Source: Rhodovibrionaceae bacterium (GTDB lineage Bacteria > Pseudomonadota > Alphaproteobacteria > Kiloniellales > DSM-21159). From it: a stretch of DNA of 39,135 nt. Position numbers and translations under genes: made by a program. Shown in pieces: positions 25,758 to 33,536 of this stretch. The stretch lies in the NCBI GenBank assembly GCA_028279885.1, contig JANQMX010000021.1, positions 1 through 39,135 on the forward strand. The letters are read 5' to 3'. Each line of letters begins with the position of its first letter. Within the stretch, counting starts at the first letter, position 1. The notes under the pieces are model-generated. The model did no database searches, was not told where the DNA came from, and saw only the letters and a list, made by a program, of their open reading frames with translations.

Positions 25758-27338
25758 ATGCTTTACATCCGCGCCCTTCTCTATCTCCTGCTGGTCGCCG
25801 TCCTGGTCGCGGTCGGCGTCTTCCTGACCGAAAACCCCGGCACCATGCAGCTCACCTGGCTCGGCTACGAAATCGAGTCGAGCGTCGGTATCTTCCTCTT
25901 GGCCGTCGCTCTGCTGGTGGTGATCTTCGCGCTGGGTTACGCCCTTCTGCGGCTCATCTGGCGCTTCCCTTGGATCATGGGCGGTAAGATGAAGGCCAGC
26001 CGCTCGCGGCGCGGCCACGAAGCCGTCTCGCGCGGCATCCTCGCCGCCGCCGCCGGCGACATCGAGGCGGCCGAGGAATGGACCCGCCGAGCCAAGCGAC
26101 TGGCCTCGGACGAGCCCTTGACCCGCCTCTTGACGGCGCAAACCGCGCAGCTCAAGGGCGACCACGAGGCCGCGACCGCCATGTTCGCCGGTATGCTGGA
26201 GCAGGAGGACACACGGCTGCTCGGCCTGCGCGGCCTGGTGACGCAAGCGGTGCGCGAGGACAACGACGAGCGCGCCCTGGAGTATGCCCGCGAGGCTTAT
26301 GCCATGCGTCCGCAGACCCCCTGGGTGCTGGAGCAGCTCTTCGAGTCTTCGGAGAAGGCGCATGCGCTGGACGAGGCCGAGGACGCGGTGCTCATGCAGC
26401 TGCGCCACGATCAGATCGAGCGCCCGGCCGCCAACCGCAAGCGCGCGGTGCTGGCTTACGAGCGCGCCGAGGAGGCCCTGGAGGCCGGCGATCTCGACAA
26501 AGCCCTGAAAGAGGCCAAGACCTGCTACCGCCTGGCGCCGGAGCTGGCTCCCGGCGCGGCGCTCCTGGCCAAGGTGCATCTGGCCCGCGGCGCGCATCGC
26601 CGGGCGGCCCGGGCGCTGGAGAAGGGCTGGAAGTGGGCGCCGCATCCGGATCTGGTCGCGGCCTACAAGTCCCTGGTCCCGGTCGAGCCGCCGATGGACT
26701 GGCTGCGCCGGCTGCGCAAGCTGACCGCCGAGCGTGCCGGCCACGAGGCCGCCCGCCTGGCGCTGGCCGCGGCGGCCCTGGAAGCCGAGATCTGGGCGGA
26801 GGTGCGCCAGTACCTGCGCATCCACGGCGGCGAGCCCTTGAGCCGCAGCGCCTGCCTCTTGATGGCCGAGCTGGAGCGGCGGGAGAACAGCGACGAGCAG
26901 GCCGCCGACGCCTGGATGCTGCGGGCCGAGGCGGCGCCGCCGGACCCGGCCTGGGTCTGCAAGGTCTCCGGCGTGGTGGTTGAGCGCTGGTACCCGCGTT
27001 GCCCGGCGTCGGGCGTGTTCGACAGCCTGGAGTGGCGCCGGCCGCCCTACATCGGCAGCGGCACCACCGCGGCGGCGCTGGTCAGCATGACGGCGCCAAC
27101 CAAGGCGCTGGAGAGCGGTGAAGTGACCGACGCCCAGGTGGTCCCTCCCGGCGAGGCGAACACGGAGGCTGCCAACAAGGACGCGGCGGACAAGCCGGCA
27201 CCTGCCCCCGCCAACGACAGCGACGGCGCTGCCGCACCCGAAGCCAAGGACGAGACGAAGGACAAGGCCACGGCCGGCGTCCCCGTCGCCGCCCAGGCCG
27301 GCGGGGTGGTGCCGGCGGGTGGCGGCGCGCGTACGTAG
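25758..27338 (+). CDS. hemY: HemY-type TPR membrane protein
   Basis: Inner-membrane protein of 526 residues of the HemY family (the proteobacterial HemY, not protoporphyrinogen oxidase). Two N-terminal membrane segments (about residues 7-25 and 42-65) are joined by the conserved NPGTMQLTWLGYEIE loop, followed by WRFPWIMGG and a string of TPR helices (about residues 90-420). The C-terminus has the conserved block DPAWVCKVSGVVVERWYPRCPASGVFDSLEWRRP and then an Ala/Pro/Asp/Glu-rich disordered tail of roughly 70 residues. Its biochemical role is not well defined, but it is regularly found in hemC-hemD-mitofilin-hemY operons, as here. Confidence 0.92.
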   Translation: MLYIRALLYLLLVAVLVAVGVFLTENPGTMQLTWLGYEIESSVGIFLLAVALLVVIFALGYALLRLIWRFPWIMGGKMKASRSRRGHEAVSRGILAAAAGDIEAAEEWTRRAKRLASDEPLTRLLTAQTAQLKGDHEAATAMFAGMLEQEDTRLLGLRGLVTQAVREDNDERALEYAREAYAMRPQTPWVLEQLFESSEKAHALDEAEDAVLMQLRHDQIERPAANRKRAVLAYERAEEALEAGDLDKALKEAKTCYRLAPELAPGAALLAKVHLARGAHRRAARALEKGWKWAPHPDLVAAYKSLVPVEPPMDWLRRLRKLTAERAGHEAARLALAAAALEAEIWAEVRQYLRIHGGEPLSRSACLLMAELERRENSDEQAADAWMLRAEAAPPDPAWVCKVSGVVVERWYPRCPASGVFDSLEWRRPPYIGSGTTAAALVSMTAPTKALESGEVTDAQVVPPGEANTEAANKDAADKPAPAPANDSDGAAAPEAKDETKDKATAGVPVAAQAGGVVPAGGGART

Positions 27339-27372
27339 CGCGCGCTGATTTTTCTTTCCCTGTCGGGACTCT

Positions 27373-27450
27373 GTTCCGTCCCACTCCCCCACCCGGCCGC
27401 CCCACTGTCCAGAATTCCGTGGGCGGCCGGGTGGGGGAGTGGGACGGAAC
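27373..27450. repeat. long hairpin repeat, copy 3 (divergent)
   Basis: Perfect 30-base arms (27373-27402 and 27421-27450) around an 18-base loop containing AGAATTCC. The size and CCACCC/GGGTGG-rich arms resemble copies 1 and 2, but the loop and arm sequences are different, so it may be a second subfamily. It lies about 35 bases after hemY and could act as a strong transcript end, though without a T-run. Confidence 0.85.
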
Positions 27451-27479
27451 AGTGCGGCGCGCCTCTGTAATTCGACAGC

Positions 27480-27540
27480 GAGCTTTGAAGGCGAAGGCGC
27501 GCCCCAGAAAGATCCATTGGGTGTGGGCTGGAGCCGAGAG
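27480..27540. repeat. GAGCTTTGAAGG element, copy 2, followed by a hairpin-arm fragment
   Basis: 27480-27514 repeats the 8619-8653 element. Just beyond it, 27521-27540 (GTGTGGGCTGGAGCCGAGAG) is the exact reverse complement of 5494-5513, that is, the edge of hairpin copy 2. This stretch therefore looks like a junction of decayed repeat fragments between hemY and the tRNA. Confidence 0.75.
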
Positions 27541-27652
27541 AGCAGCCACCTCGGTTGACCGCAGCCGGGCTTTCGACTAGGTAGCGCAGTCTCGCCTTAT
27601 GGAAGAAGATGGCCCGACGGCAGTGCGCCGCCGACGCCGCTTCTCAGGCCGT

Positions 27653-27727
<75 letters not shown>

Positions 27728-27771
27728 CCCTTCGCTGGGTCCGACCCGGAGACATAGGTAACAGTTTGTAC

Positions 27772-28218
27772 CTAAGACAGGGGTGACAGACGCTTCACTT
27801 CGCCGAGCGGCAAGACTTTGCCTGCAAGCTCGGCGTCCCTCGCCTTGGCGAGCTTGCGGACCAGACGCTCGTCCGCAGTGATGAAACGCCAGGCGTTCTC
27901 GATAGCCAGTGCGAGATAGATGCAGTCATAGGCGGGATGGTCGAGACTGATGGCCAAGTCCAATGCCCGCGGCATAAGGGGGCGAGTCGGCTGAATGTCG
28001 AGATCGGCACGCTGAATGAGCTCACCAGCCAAGCGGGCCTCCTGTTCGGCTAGCTCGCCTCGTTTGATCTTCTTCCACAGGATGTTGGCGCACTCAGCCA
28101 TCAGCAGGTCGGGCGCTGACAAAGCTCCCCGTTCGAGCAGACTGAGCGCTTCGGCGGTTCCGCTTTCTTCAACGACCCATTTGACCGCGACGCTGGCATC
28201 GATGACAAGCCGGCTCAC
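27772..28218 (-). CDS. VapC-like PIN-domain toxin
   Basis: PIN-domain ribonuclease toxin of 148 residues. The acidic active-site residues are visible in order: Asp7 in LVIDASVAVKW, Glu in DLLMAECANILWKK, Asp in HPAYDCIYLALA and Asp in FITADERLVRKLA. Such toxins usually cleave tRNA or rRNA at specific sites; the target is not predictable. Its start overlaps the antitoxin stop by four bases, the usual coupled arrangement. It sits about 45 bases from the tRNA-Thr gene, converging on it. Confidence 0.92.
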   Translation of the reverse strand: MSRLVIDASVAVKWVVEESGTAEALSLLERGALSAPDLLMAECANILWKKIKRGELAEQEARLAGELIQRADLDIQPTRPLMPRALDLAISLDHPAYDCIYLALAIENAWRFITADERLVRKLAKARDAELAGKVLPLGEVKRLSPLS

Positions 28219-28454
28219 CGTTCATCGCGGCCTTCCCGCAGCAACTCTTCTGAGGGAGTGTGACGGCGACCCTTAGTCAAAGCCCTGAGTTCAGCCGCCA
28301 AATCCATGAAGGAGGGCTCGACTTCGCTGGCGAGCGCCTGACGCAGGATCTCGCGGTGCTCGGCCTCCGTGGAACGGCCGTGTCGGGCCGCCCTCTGTTT
28401 GAGGCGTCGGATCAAATCGTCGTCCAGGTTGCGAACCTGCAGGCTTCCGGGCAT
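28215..28454 (-). CDS. FitA-like ribbon-helix-helix antitoxin
   Basis: Antitoxin of 79 residues for the adjacent PIN toxin. The N-terminal ribbon-helix-helix is clear: GSLQVRNLDDDLIRRLKQRA (beta strand LQVRNL, then two helices with HGRSTEAEHREILRQAL). This is the FitA/StbC type that partners VapC toxins. The C-terminal tail, with basic and acidic stretches, would wrap the toxin. It probably represses its own operon at the palindrome just upstream. Confidence 0.92.
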   Translation of the reverse strand: MPGSLQVRNLDDDLIRRLKQRAARHGRSTEAEHREILRQALASEVEPSFMDLAAELRALTKGRRHTPSEELLREGRDER

Positions 28455-28463
28455 GGCATCACC

Positions 28464-28509
28464 ATCATAAAGACGCCGTTCATGATATAAATGTAGTCAA
28501 TGACGTCAA
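28464..28509 (-). promoter_or_regulatory. promoter and likely operator of the toxin-antitoxin pair
   Basis: On the minus strand, TTGACG (28509-28504), a 16-base spacer and TATCAT (28487-28482) make a good sigma-70 promoter. ATCAT/ATGAT half-sites (28464-28468 and 28482-28486) flank the transcription start region and could be the ribbon-helix-helix operator. Confidence 0.55.
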
Positions 28510-28577
28510 CTTCCCCAAAACTGCAACCCAGGGGGATTGTCCATCGATTTTGAGCTTTGCTCCAGCCGCCGCTGCTC

Positions 28578-29477
28578 TCACGCCATCTTCGGGCGGGCGC
28601 TGGAGAGGTAGGCTTGGGCGAGCACGCCGCTCAGCACGATGGCGCCGCCGACCAGGGTCATCATCGAGGGCACCTCGTTGATGAAGAGCCAGACCCAGAA
28701 GGGGCCGAGGAAGTATTCGAGCATGAGCAGGAGCGTCAGCTCCGCGCCGCTCAGGTGGCGCGAGGCGACGGTGAAGAGGGCGAGCACCGCCGCGGAGATG
28801 ATGCCGCCCCAGAAGACGCTGAGCGCCAGGTCGGGCAGGGGGATGCTGAGCTGGCCGCTGGTCATGACTGCGGCGACGGCCATGGCCATGAAGCCGCCGA
28901 TCACCACCGAGGGCATCATGTCGACCTGCCGCTTGGCGCGGAAGATGACGACGAAGCCGGCAAAGCTGACCGCGCCGCCCACGGCTGCCAGGTTGCCGAG
29001 AATGGAGCCCGTGGAGAGGCCGTCGCCGACCATCAGGGCGATGCCGACCAAAGCGAGCAGCAGGATGCCCCAGGTCGCCATGTCGACCCGCTCGCCGAGC
29101 ACCAGCCGGGCGAGGACGGCGGTGATGATGGGCCCGCTCGAGAGAATGAAGACCGTGTTGGCGACGGTGGTGTTGCTGAGCGAGAAGACGAAGAGGGTCT
29201 GCATGGTGGCGAAGAGCAGGGCGGCGACCAGGCCCCAACTGCCGATACGGGCGATGCTGGCCAGAAAATCGCCCGGCTTTCGCATCAGCATCATGATCAG
29301 CAAGGCCAAGGACAGCGAGCCGGTGCGGAAGACCACGATTTGCCACTCAGAGGCGTCCTGGATGTTGCGCAGGATCAGGCCGCCGAAGCTGTTGAGGAAG
29401 CCGCTGAGCAGCACGAACAGGACGGCATAGCGCGCGCCGAGCGGCAGGGCATGTGCGCTGTGTCCCAAGCGGTTCAA
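28578..29477 (-). CDS. EamA/DMT-family transporter
   Basis: Membrane protein of 299 residues with about ten hydrophobic segments arranged as two five-helix EamA repeats. The first repeat includes GFLNSFGGLILRNIQDASEW and FSLSNTTVANTVFILSSGPIITAVLA, the second SVFWGGIISAAVLALFTVAS and LEYFLGPFWVWLFINEVPS, where the 'E(Y)...P' region is typical. It is probably a metabolite exporter; the substrate is not known. The start appears to be TTG at 29477 with GGAG nine bases upstream; an in-frame stop precedes it and no ATG is available. Confidence 0.9.
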   Translation of the reverse strand: MNRLGHSAHALPLGARYAVLFVLLSGFLNSFGGLILRNIQDASEWQIVVFRTGSLSLALLIMMLMRKPGDFLASIARIGSWGLVAALLFATMQTLFVFSLSNTTVANTVFILSSGPIITAVLARLVLGERVDMATWGILLLALVGIALMVGDGLSTGSILGNLAAVGGAVSFAGFVVIFRAKRQVDMMPSVVIGGFMAMAVAAVMTSGQLSIPLPDLALSVFWGGIISAAVLALFTVASRHLSGAELTLLLMLEYFLGPFWVWLFINEVPSMMTLVGGAIVLSGVLAQAYLSSARPKMA

Positions 29478-29740
29478 GAACTGCGGCTCCGACGAATTGA
29501 CCTAGGCACTGGGCAGGGTGTGGGGTAAGCTACCGACAAAGAGCTTTGCTTTCTTTAATACAACCGGGCGCTTAGCAAATTGTGCCTGAATAACAGCTAA
29601 ACAAGCCGCTGCCATAAGCGCGGCCGCTGTGACTAGGGAAAGATACTTTACTGAAAGTTCACGCTTTAGGCCTTTGATGGGGCGGAAGCGACAGCGATTA
29701 ATATTTGAACGCAGGAGTTGTATTTTGGAGCCAGGAACAC

Positions 29741-30298
29741 ATGCTGGCTAGAATATTCGGCTCCCGCACCTCGCGGATCGAAGAGGCGTCGTGGAACACC
29801 GGCGCCACGCCCAATGTGGTGAAGCGTCGTCAGCTTCCGATCGAGGCCCTGCCGACCCACGACGAGGTGCTGGATACCGCGTATCACTATTGGCATTCGA
29901 AGCGCCGCCAAGGGCTGCTGCCGTCGCGCAACGACATCGACATCTTGGAAATCACCAAGATCATCAAGCATACGCACTTGATCGACGTGTCCAGCGACAA
30001 GACCGAGGATTGGTGCTTCCGGGTCGTCGGCGCCGTGGTGCCGCAGACCTGGCAATGGGGCTGCGGCCGGGACAAGATTTCAGACTGCCCTTGGCCGCCC
30101 TATCGCGACATGCTGTTGCAAGACTACGGTGCGGTGAAGTTCACCGGCGCGCCGATGTATCATGAAATCGCGATCCGCGTCGATTGGGTGGCCTATCACT
30201 ATTCGCGGATCGTGCTGCCCTTCGCCGACGACGGGCGCAGCGTCGACAACCTGATGAGCTGCGTCTTCCACCGCGACACGCCGGATCTGCCGCTTTAG
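29741..30298 (+). CDS. PAS_5-type domain protein
   Basis: Protein of 185 residues from the ATG at 29741 (AGGAAC upstream). The pattern LDTAYHYWHSKRRQGLLPSRNDIDILEI is the signature of the PAS_5 (DUF1457-like) proteins common in Rhodospirillales ('YW...RG.LPSR.DIDP'), followed by the PAS-like core DWCFRVVGAVVP and the C-terminal FADDGRSVDNLMSCV strand. No output domain is attached, so it may be a stand-alone sensory or scaffold protein. It converges on the GNAT-like gene, with a structured repeat between them. Confidence 0.78.
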   Translation: MLARIFGSRTSRIEEASWNTGATPNVVKRRQLPIEALPTHDEVLDTAYHYWHSKRRQGLLPSRNDIDILEITKIIKHTHLIDVSSDKTEDWCFRVVGAVVPQTWQWGCGRDKISDCPWPPYRDMLLQDYGAVKFTGAPMYHEIAIRVDWVAYHYSRIVLPFADDGRSVDNLMSCVFHRDTPDLPL

Positions 30299-30327
30299 AT
30301 CAGGGCTTGCTGCCGTATAGCAGGCCG

Positions 30328-30477
30328 CAATGAGCACGACTCATTGTGCTTTGTTGGACGCCGTTTTCATAAGGCCGGAAGGCCTTATGAAAACAAGGAC
30401 TAGCGACCAAGTGGGAGCGCAGCCTGCGTGGCGCTTGAACGCAATACGAGGGTCGTTCTCAATGACCCTCGGTATTA
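30328..30477. repeat. bipartite hairpin element with 27-nt core, copy B
   Basis: Starts with a 7-bp stem (30328-30334 with 30340-30346), then a perfect 14-bp stem with GGAA loop (30363-30394), then the conserved core 30421-30447 (AGCCTGCGTGGCGCTTGAAC ... ATAC), and a last hairpin 30444-30476. The terminal GGTATTA supplies the TAA stop of the minus-strand gene that ends at 30475. The core matches copy A (16044-16070) at 25 of 27 positions while the hairpin stems differ. Confidence 0.85.
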
Positions 30478-31239
30478 CGCCGTCACGACCATCGGCAGGG
30501 GGTCGATGATCTTCAAGTCCGGCGTACGGGACATGGGGATGGGATAGATCTCATGCTCCGGAAGGGTGCGGATCCGGTCCAGGCTTTCCTCGATGTCGAC
30601 GTAGCCCAGGTGCATCTCCTCATAGCCGTTCGCCGGCGGATAATAGCCTTTGTAGGACAGCTCCTGATGGGCGTAGCCGTAGATGTCGATCGGCAGCCGC
30701 GACAGCGCCAGGCTGCTCAGATGATAGCCGCAGCTATAGTCGGCGCCGTAGTTCCGGATCGCCAGTGAGCGACTGAGATACGGCAAGATCAGCGACAGCC
30801 CCTTGCGCCGCCAACTGTTATGCACCCACAGGCCGGCCGCATAGTTCACCTTGCCCTTGATGCGGCGGCTGGTCTCCAGCACCTCGATCCGCTCGTCGCC
30901 GACGAAGGCCTGCAGGCCGTTGCGATCGAACAGCTGGCCGCTGACGACCAGATCGGTGAAGTTGTCTGTTTCGTAGATGCGGGCGGCGATGCAGGCCACC
31001 GTCCGCCCGTGCTGGTCGACGAGGTTGAGCCAGAAGTCCTCCGGCCCGATGGCGTGGCGGCGCGGATCGATCGAGGGATTGATCACGCCGGCTTTGTTCG
31101 CCCGCAAAGTTGTTATGAGTTTCTCGAAGTCTTTCTCAACAATCAAGTTGAGACCAAGTGCGGCGATTTTCTGCTGCAGAACTTCGATACTGAGCTGCAG
31201 AAGACCGAATTCCTTGTCGGTCAAACTAAACGATGCCAT
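30475..31239 (-). CDS. GNAT-like protein
   Basis: Protein of 254 residues from the ATG at 31239 (GGGGAG upstream; a longer frame begins at 31368 without a site). The block GLWVHNSWRRKGLSLILPYLSRSLAIRNYGADYSCG resembles the acetyl-CoA-binding part of GNAT acetyltransferases (R-R-K-G-L-S in place of the Q/R-x-x-G-x-G/A loop). The N-terminal 70 residues are helical and not conserved with that fold. Substrate and partner are unknown; other folds with a similar pattern cannot be excluded. The stop codon lies inside the repeat copy B. Confidence 0.55.
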   Translation of the reverse strand: MASFSLTDKEFGLLQLSIEVLQQKIAALGLNLIVEKDFEKLITTLRANKAGVINPSIDPRRHAIGPEDFWLNLVDQHGRTVACIAARIYETDNFTDLVVSGQLFDRNGLQAFVGDERIEVLETSRRIKGKVNYAAGLWVHNSWRRKGLSLILPYLSRSLAIRNYGADYSCGYHLSSLALSRLPIDIYGYAHQELSYKGYYPPANGYEEMHLGYVDIEESLDRIRTLPEHEIYPIPMSRTPDLKIIDPLPMVVTA

Positions 31240-31597
31240 CGACTCCCCACCAGCCTGTATTCGTTTTACCGAACGATAGCAATAAAGGTTAACCAACTTC
31301 AAGTGTAATTTCCGTTGCAGTGCTACGAGAAGGCACTTGTTATTGTCAATAAGTTCTCTCTGCGCCACAGCGCCCTGGCCAAGAAAAGGTTAACGGCCAG
31401 AGATTGTGCCGCTACATTGTCGAAGATCTGTGAGGGTGAGAGCCCACTATTATTGCGTGCTTGTTAATAATTATAGTTCCCGTATATAGCGGGTCCGCAT
31501 TGCAGCGAAATTCGCCAGGAGCCGGCAGGGCTCGAATCACCGTCCGCAGGCTCCGGGGGGCTCGACGCACGCCGGGCTGGCGGGCATCGGGGCGACG
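31240..31597. other. AT-richer intergenic region upstream of the GNAT-like gene
   Basis: About 360 bases, lower in GC than the surroundings, probably holding the promoter of the 30475-31239 gene. Near 31480-31494 a small CCCGTATATAGCGGG hairpin is visible. No gene or dispersed repeat was recognised. Confidence 0.45.
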
Positions 31598-32122
31598 CTA
31601 CGCGGTCCCGACGACTTCGTGCGCATAGTCGATCAGCGGCGAGCTGCCGGCCACCGAGAGACCGCGGGCGGCGTAGGCGCCGGCCAGCTTCGTCATCGCC
31701 GCTTGCACCGCGGAGATGCCCTCGGCCTCCAGCAAGAGGTGGGCGGCGAAGCGTGCCGTCTCGGGCCGCTGCAAGGCGATGGCGGAGAGCATGGCGGTCA
31801 GCCGCGTTTCATCCGGCGCCAGATAGGGGCAGTAGGGTGGGTGGTGCAGAATGGGCCGCAAGGCGGCCTGCCGGACGGCCCCGTGGCAATGGCAGAAGAG
31901 ATGCAGCAACAGCCGCCCGTCCGCCGCGCCGAAGCGCTTGGCATACTCGTTCCAAACCTCGCACCAGCACTCTCTGCCTTGGGACCAGCCCCGGAAGCTG
32001 CGCAGGAACAGCGCCTCCGCGCCGCACAAGTGACCGAGCCGCAGGGGCTGGCCGTTGCAGGGCTCCGGTTCGGCAGGCGCGTCGTCGAAAGCAATCAGTG
32101 CGTGTCGGAGGGGGTGTGGCAT
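31598..32122 (-). CDS. hypothetical protein (174 aa), cysteine- and histidine-rich centre
   Basis: I do not recognise this protein. The first third holds LRLGHLCGAEALFLRSFRGW and a Trp/Cys-rich stretch (GRECWCEVWNEYAKRF); the centre has LFCHCHGAVRQAALRPILHHPPYCPYL, a Cys/His pattern that could bind metal; the last third is an amphipathic helical region ending LIDYAHEVVGTA. There is no signal peptide. GGAAGAG lies upstream of the ATG. It stands alone, facing away from the CoxG-like gene. Confidence 0.65.
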   Translation of the reverse strand: MPHPLRHALIAFDDAPAEPEPCNGQPLRLGHLCGAEALFLRSFRGWSQGRECWCEVWNEYAKRFGAADGRLLLHLFCHCHGAVRQAALRPILHHPPYCPYLAPDETRLTAMLSAIALQRPETARFAAHLLLEAEGISAVQAAMTKLAGAYAARGLSVAGSSPLIDYAHEVVGTA

Positions 32123-32252
32123 TACAAAAGCTCTTCCAGGTTTGCCCGGTGGGCGATCAGGCCACGCGAATGCGAAGCATTCTCATTTACGCCTGCCAGC
32201 TTGCGGCTGTCAAGCGAGGGTGTGACCAGCGGGCGGTGCAACTCCACAAACT

Positions 32253-32647
32253 GTCATCCCGGACACAGGCTTCGCGTTAGCGAAGACTGTGAGCCGGGAA
32301 CCATTCCTCGGCCTGCGCTCAGCGTCGAGATGGACCCCGGATGTCGCCTCTCCCGAGGCTCCTCCGGGGTGACGAAGGGAGTGATAGCGCTCGCGCGCGC
32401 CGCTCCCCCTCTCGTCACTCCGGCCCTTAGACGAGCCCGGGACTGCTTGCAGTCCCGGCTTGCGAGCCTTGGGAGCCGGGGCTCGCGTAGAGAGTTGCCG
32501 AAGGCAGCCACAAGCTCGGACCGTGCCTACCGCTGGATACTCGGGCCTTCGCCGCGCCGAAGGGCTTCGGCCCCGCAGGCGGGTCTCGCCTCTTGGGCTT
32601 AAAGCCCTTCGAGGCTCGCCCAAGTATGACATTCTGAGAGTGGCCGC
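32253..32647. repeat. repeat block with GTCA...TCCA palindromes and a long direct repeat
   Basis: Elements at 32253-32303 (GTCATCCCGG, with a decayed right end), 32331-32373 (TGGACCCCGG to CGGGGTGAC) and 32534-32630 (TGGATACTCGGG to CCAAGTATGAC). A fourth, partial unit begins near 32417. The stretch 32505-32647 is repeated almost exactly, in the same orientation, at 38814-38956. The block lies between the unknown gene and the CoxG-like gene and leaves about 100 bases for the latter's promoter. Confidence 0.85.
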
Positions 32648-32747
32648 CGGAAGGGCGCCAAACTTGCTGCCCATCCGTCGGAAGGGCTATGTCTCGTGCC
32701 GGGAAAGACTCTGGGGAAACGACAGTGACTGCGGAAGGAGCGAGCCC

Positions 32748-33386
32748 ATGGAGATGAGCGGCGAACAGCGCATCGCGGCGGCGCGAGAGACGGTTTGGGC
32801 CGCGCTCAACGACCCCGAGGTCCTCAAGCAGTGCATCCCCGGATGCCAGGAGCTGACCAAGGAGGGGGACAACGCCTTCGCCGCCAAGGTGCGGGCCAAG
32901 GTCGGCCCGGTCTCGGCCAACTTCACCGGCCAGGTCACGCTGAGCGACATCGTCCCGCCGGAGAGCTACACCATCTCCGGCGAAGGCAAAGGTGGTGCTG
33001 CCGGCTTCGCCAAGGGCGGCGCCAAGGTCAGCCTGGCCGAAGACGGCGAGGGCACGCTGCTGAGCTATGACGTGGACGCCAAGGTCGGCGGCAAGATGGC
33101 ACAGCTCGGCGCGCGCCTGATCGACGGCACGGCCAGGAAGATGGCCGACGATTTCTTCAGCCGCTTCTCGGAGCTGGTCGCACCGACGCCCCCCGAGGAG
33201 CCAGGAGAGGCACCCGGGGCGGCACCCGAGGAAGCCCCTGCAGAAGCACCTGCGGCTGCAACGACACCCGCGGCGGCCGGGGCCGAGCCGAGCGAGCCGG
33301 AGCGCCGCGGCGTCCTGCTGCCGGTCCTTGTGGTGGCCGGCATCGTCGCTTTCGCGCTGATCGTCTACCAGCTGATGCAAGGCTGA
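32748..33386 (+). CDS. CoxG-like SRPBCC protein with C-terminal membrane anchor
   Basis: Protein of 212 residues with the SRPBCC/CoxG fold: MEMSGEQRIAAARETVWAALNDPEVLKQCIPGCQEL is the family N-terminus, followed by KVGPVSANFTGQVTLSDI and GGKMAQLGARLIDG. A Pro/Glu/Ala-rich linker (about residues 145-180) leads to a hydrophobic tail GVLLPVLVVAGIVAFALIVYQ, so the protein is likely tail-anchored in the inner membrane. CoxG proteins help maturation or membrane attachment of CO dehydrogenase-like molybdenum enzymes, but no coxMSL genes are present here, so the partner must be elsewhere or the role may differ. AAGGAG precedes the ATG. Confidence 0.85.
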   Translation: MEMSGEQRIAAARETVWAALNDPEVLKQCIPGCQELTKEGDNAFAAKVRAKVGPVSANFTGQVTLSDIVPPESYTISGEGKGGAAGFAKGGAKVSLAEDGEGTLLSYDVDAKVGGKMAQLGARLIDGTARKMADDFFSRFSELVAPTPPEEPGEAPGAAPEEAPAEAPAAATTPAAAGAEPSEPERRGVLLPVLVVAGIVAFALIVYQLMQG

Positions 33387-33536
33387 CGCCCGTACCACGA
33401 AAGGTATGCATTTAAGGCCGTTTAACGACCGCTCCATCAAGATAGGCGCGCAACTTGGCGCATCGCGCGCCGGCTCGGTTCCGCTCAGGACCGGACCGGC
33501 CTGGCGTTCGACCGCGCCTCGGATTCGGATGCCGTC

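Noticed and set aside
25008-27392. Minus-strand frame of about 790 codons opposite the mitofilin tail and hemY
   Set aside because: Its composition mirrors the Ala/Thr-rich tail and HemY codons; no ribosome site or family resemblance.
27373-27450. Rho-independent terminator of hemY
   Set aside because: The stem is very long and perfect but has no T-run after it; its size and design fit the hairpin repeats better, although it may still end transcripts.
32748-33386. Carbon monoxide dehydrogenase operon
   Set aside because: Only the CoxG-like protein is present; no coxM, coxS or coxL gene lies nearby.
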